Of a stretch of 64,000 nucleotides of DNA, positions 60,101-63,100 are shown in pieces. Numbering within the stretch: the stretch's first letter is position 1; each line of letters begins with the position of its first letter. Where the stretch lies: contig CM040426.1 in the NCBI GenBank assembly GCA_022702705.1, forward strand, positions 76,221,877-76,285,876, given 5' to 3'. The notes beneath the pieces were generated by a model. It made no database searches. It was given only the letters and a program-made list of their open reading frames with translations, and was not told the DNA's origin. Source of the stretch: Papilionanthe hookeriana x Papilionanthe teres (taxonomy: Eukaryota; Streptophyta; Magnoliopsida; Asparagales; Orchidaceae). The position numbers and the translations under genes are program-made.

Positions 60101-63100
60101 AAACCATTAAAATTGTTAAGGGTTCACTGACTGTGATGAAAGGAAAGATAACTACAGGTAATATCTATAAACTATTATAGAGTACAGTTGTCGGTGAAGT
60201 TCATTCTGTTTAGTGAGATGATGATAATACAAAGCTATGACATTTGCGTCTGGGTCATCTCAGTGAACGTGGGATGACTGAATTGCATAAAAGGAATTTA
60301 TTGCATGGTGTTAAAAGCTGCAAGCTCAATTTCTGTAAGTTTTGTGTTCTTGGAAAACAAACTAGAGTCTGTTTCATGACTGGAAAGCATAAAATTGAAG
60401 AGATTCTTGATTATGTCCATTCTGATGTATGGGGCCCTACCAGAGAAGCGTCAATGAGAGGATCTCTGTATTATGTTACTTTTATTGATGATTTTTCCAA
60501 AAAAGTTTGGGTGTATTTCTTGAAGCAGAAATCTGAAGTTTTCTCCAAATTCAAGCTGTGGAAGGCCGAGGTGGAGAACCAAACTGACATAAAGATCAAG
60601 TATTTGAGATCTAATAATGACACAGAGTACGTAAATTCACAGTTTCAGAAGTTTTGCGATGAGCATGAGATTCAGAGGCATCTTTCAGTGCGGAAGACGC
60701 CACAACAGAATGACGTTGCAAAAAGGATGAACAAGTCCTTAGCTGAGAAGGTTGAGACTGAATGCAAGGATTCCTAAAAGCTTCTGGGCAGAGGCTGTGA
60801 ATATGACATGCTATCTCATCAATAGATCACTTCGGGCATCATTAGGTACGCAAAGTTGCATATGAGGTATGGACAAGTAATCTAATTAGTTTTGATTACA
60901 TATGAATTTTTTGTTGTCCTGTTTATGTGCATGTACTTAGAGATGAAATATCAAAACTTAATCCAAAATCCAAGAAGTGCATCTTTCTGAGCTATAAGAA
61001 ATGTGTAAAAGGATTCAAGTTTTGAGATCCAATTGCAAAGAAAGTGGTGATCAGTAAAAATGCAGTCTTTGATGAGCAGTCCATGTTGCAGCAGAATCAA
61101 GACAAGGTATCAGGAAACAGTTTCAGTTCAAAGACAATGCAGATGGATCCGAACGACGATCCGATGCATGGCGAGAGTTGAAAGTTCAAATCCAATATTT
61201 GGTGATTCTAGTACATATGACTTGCAGAGTTACAATCTAGTCAGAGATAGATAGAAACACACCAATATAAGGCCTCATGACAGATTGGGTTATGAAGACT
61301 TGGTCTCTTGTGCACTTCTCATTAGCAGCGATGATCCAGCCACTTTTCAAGGAGCTATCAACAGTCAGGAGAAAGAGAAGTGGATTGGTGCAATGGTTAA
61401 GGAGATGGAGTCTTACATGGCAGTAACTGAAGCTGCTAAAGAAGCATTATGATTTACTGGGCTAGTGAAGGAACTGGGTGTTGAGCAAGGTGGAATTCAG
61501 TTGCATTGTGATAGCTAAAGTGTTATTTATTTGGCTAAGAACCAGGTGTACTGTGCGAGAACCAAGCATATTGATGTCAGGTATCACAAGATCAGAGAAT
61601 TGATTGCTTCTGGTGAGATACTGTTGCAGAAAGTTCATACAAATGAGAATGCAGTTGATATGTTGACCAAACTGGTTACTATCAATAAGTTCTTGTATTG
61701 CTTGAACTTGTTGAATGTTTGCAGTTGCTAGAGAAGCATGATGTCCCAACCCACATTGGTGCATGTGTAACTCCCAGACATCTTTTCTCCTAAATGGTTG
61801 GATATTAGCCAAGGTGGAGATTTGTTAAGTATGACTCATATACCAAATAATGGGTAGATGTTGGAGCGGAGCGAGCTGTCCAATTGGGGGAGTTTCATTA
61901 TGTGGGTTGGGGATGCGGGGCAAAGCCTTTGCGGTATGGTACAAGAGCAATTTTGTAATTACATATTGTAAACCTATGGCTATAAATATGTTTTGTTTAT
62001 AACCCTAGGGCTAAGGGTTGTATTCTGTACTCTTTTTCTGAAGAGTGAAAGGAAAACCGCCGTTTTGCTCCCAAGGACGTAGGCATCTTTGCCGAAGCTC
62101 GTTAAACCTCTGTGTTTTCTTCTGAATTTGTGTCGATTCTTGTGTTTCCTTGCCCTAGATTTCTCAACAATAATTAATCATCACATTTTACATCATTACT
62201 TTGATATTGGGAATCAAATTTAACTTCATTGAACTTAATGCATTTATAGTTGCTTAATATTGAACCATTTCCTTTAATATTTAACTACACGTTGCATTAA
62301 TATTGTTTATAAATTTTAATTAAACTTCTTCAAACTTTCAATAACTTTCACTTAGGGCTATAAGTGAGCCAAGTTGACTTGTGAGCCGGCTCAAACTTAA
62401 CTGGTTAAATAGCTCACAAGCTAAGCTTATTGAACCACAAGCATGAGCTTGAGCACGGACTATAGCTCGTATATTCTATGAGCTTGAATTTGAGCTCAAG
62501 TTAATCCGACTTGTTGGCTCGCAAACCAGCTTGATTAGAAACCCAAAGTCCCATATTTTTTCTTTATGCTTTAGTTAGTGCCATTTTAAAGCGAGGTTTC
62601 ACGAACTTCTTTTCTTCACCAAATGCCGCTAGACCCCATCGGTGCTTTCTATAGTGAAATCCCACGACAACTTCCTTGCAGCTGCACCCATCGATGCTTT
62701 CGCTAGCAAAGGTCTGACCGTGACTTCATCCATGCCAATCTCGTTAAATCTAATCCAACAAGCTCTTGCAACAACAACCATATCTTTCCAACAATCTCTA
62801 GCTGTGCCTGAGCTTGGGAATAAATGAACGAATCAAACTCGAGCTTGTTCTATAAGCTCCACTCAAGTTTAAGCCAGACATCGAGTAAAGGAGTCGATCT
62901 CTATCTAATTAACCCTGACTCGAGCTCAACTTGACTCATTTACATGGGTTCTTGCAGAAAAGCTAATAACATAACTTCCATTTAGATATTGTAACTTATT
63001 TTACTTGATATTTGTATTTTTCCAGGCTTTGTTTGTGTGAGAGGCTTCGATAGGAAAACAAGAGAACCAAAACCACTATATGCTAGACTTCATTTACCCA

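Larger units (their letters stand above)
58128..62169 (+). mobile_element. Copia element C (4042 bp, RT core deleted)
   Basis: LTRs 58128-58474 and 61823-62169 are both 347 bp. The primer site TGGTATCAGAG is at 58477, and a purine-rich stretch (AAGGTGGAGATT) precedes the 3' LTR. The flanks are ATAAT (58123-58127) and ATAAT (62170-62174), an exact target duplication. Gag, zinc knuckle, protease, integrase and RNase H end are present; almost the whole RT is missing around 61425. Visible LTR differences are around a tenth of positions, suggesting an old insertion. Sense orientation, in intron 18. Confidence 0.9.
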
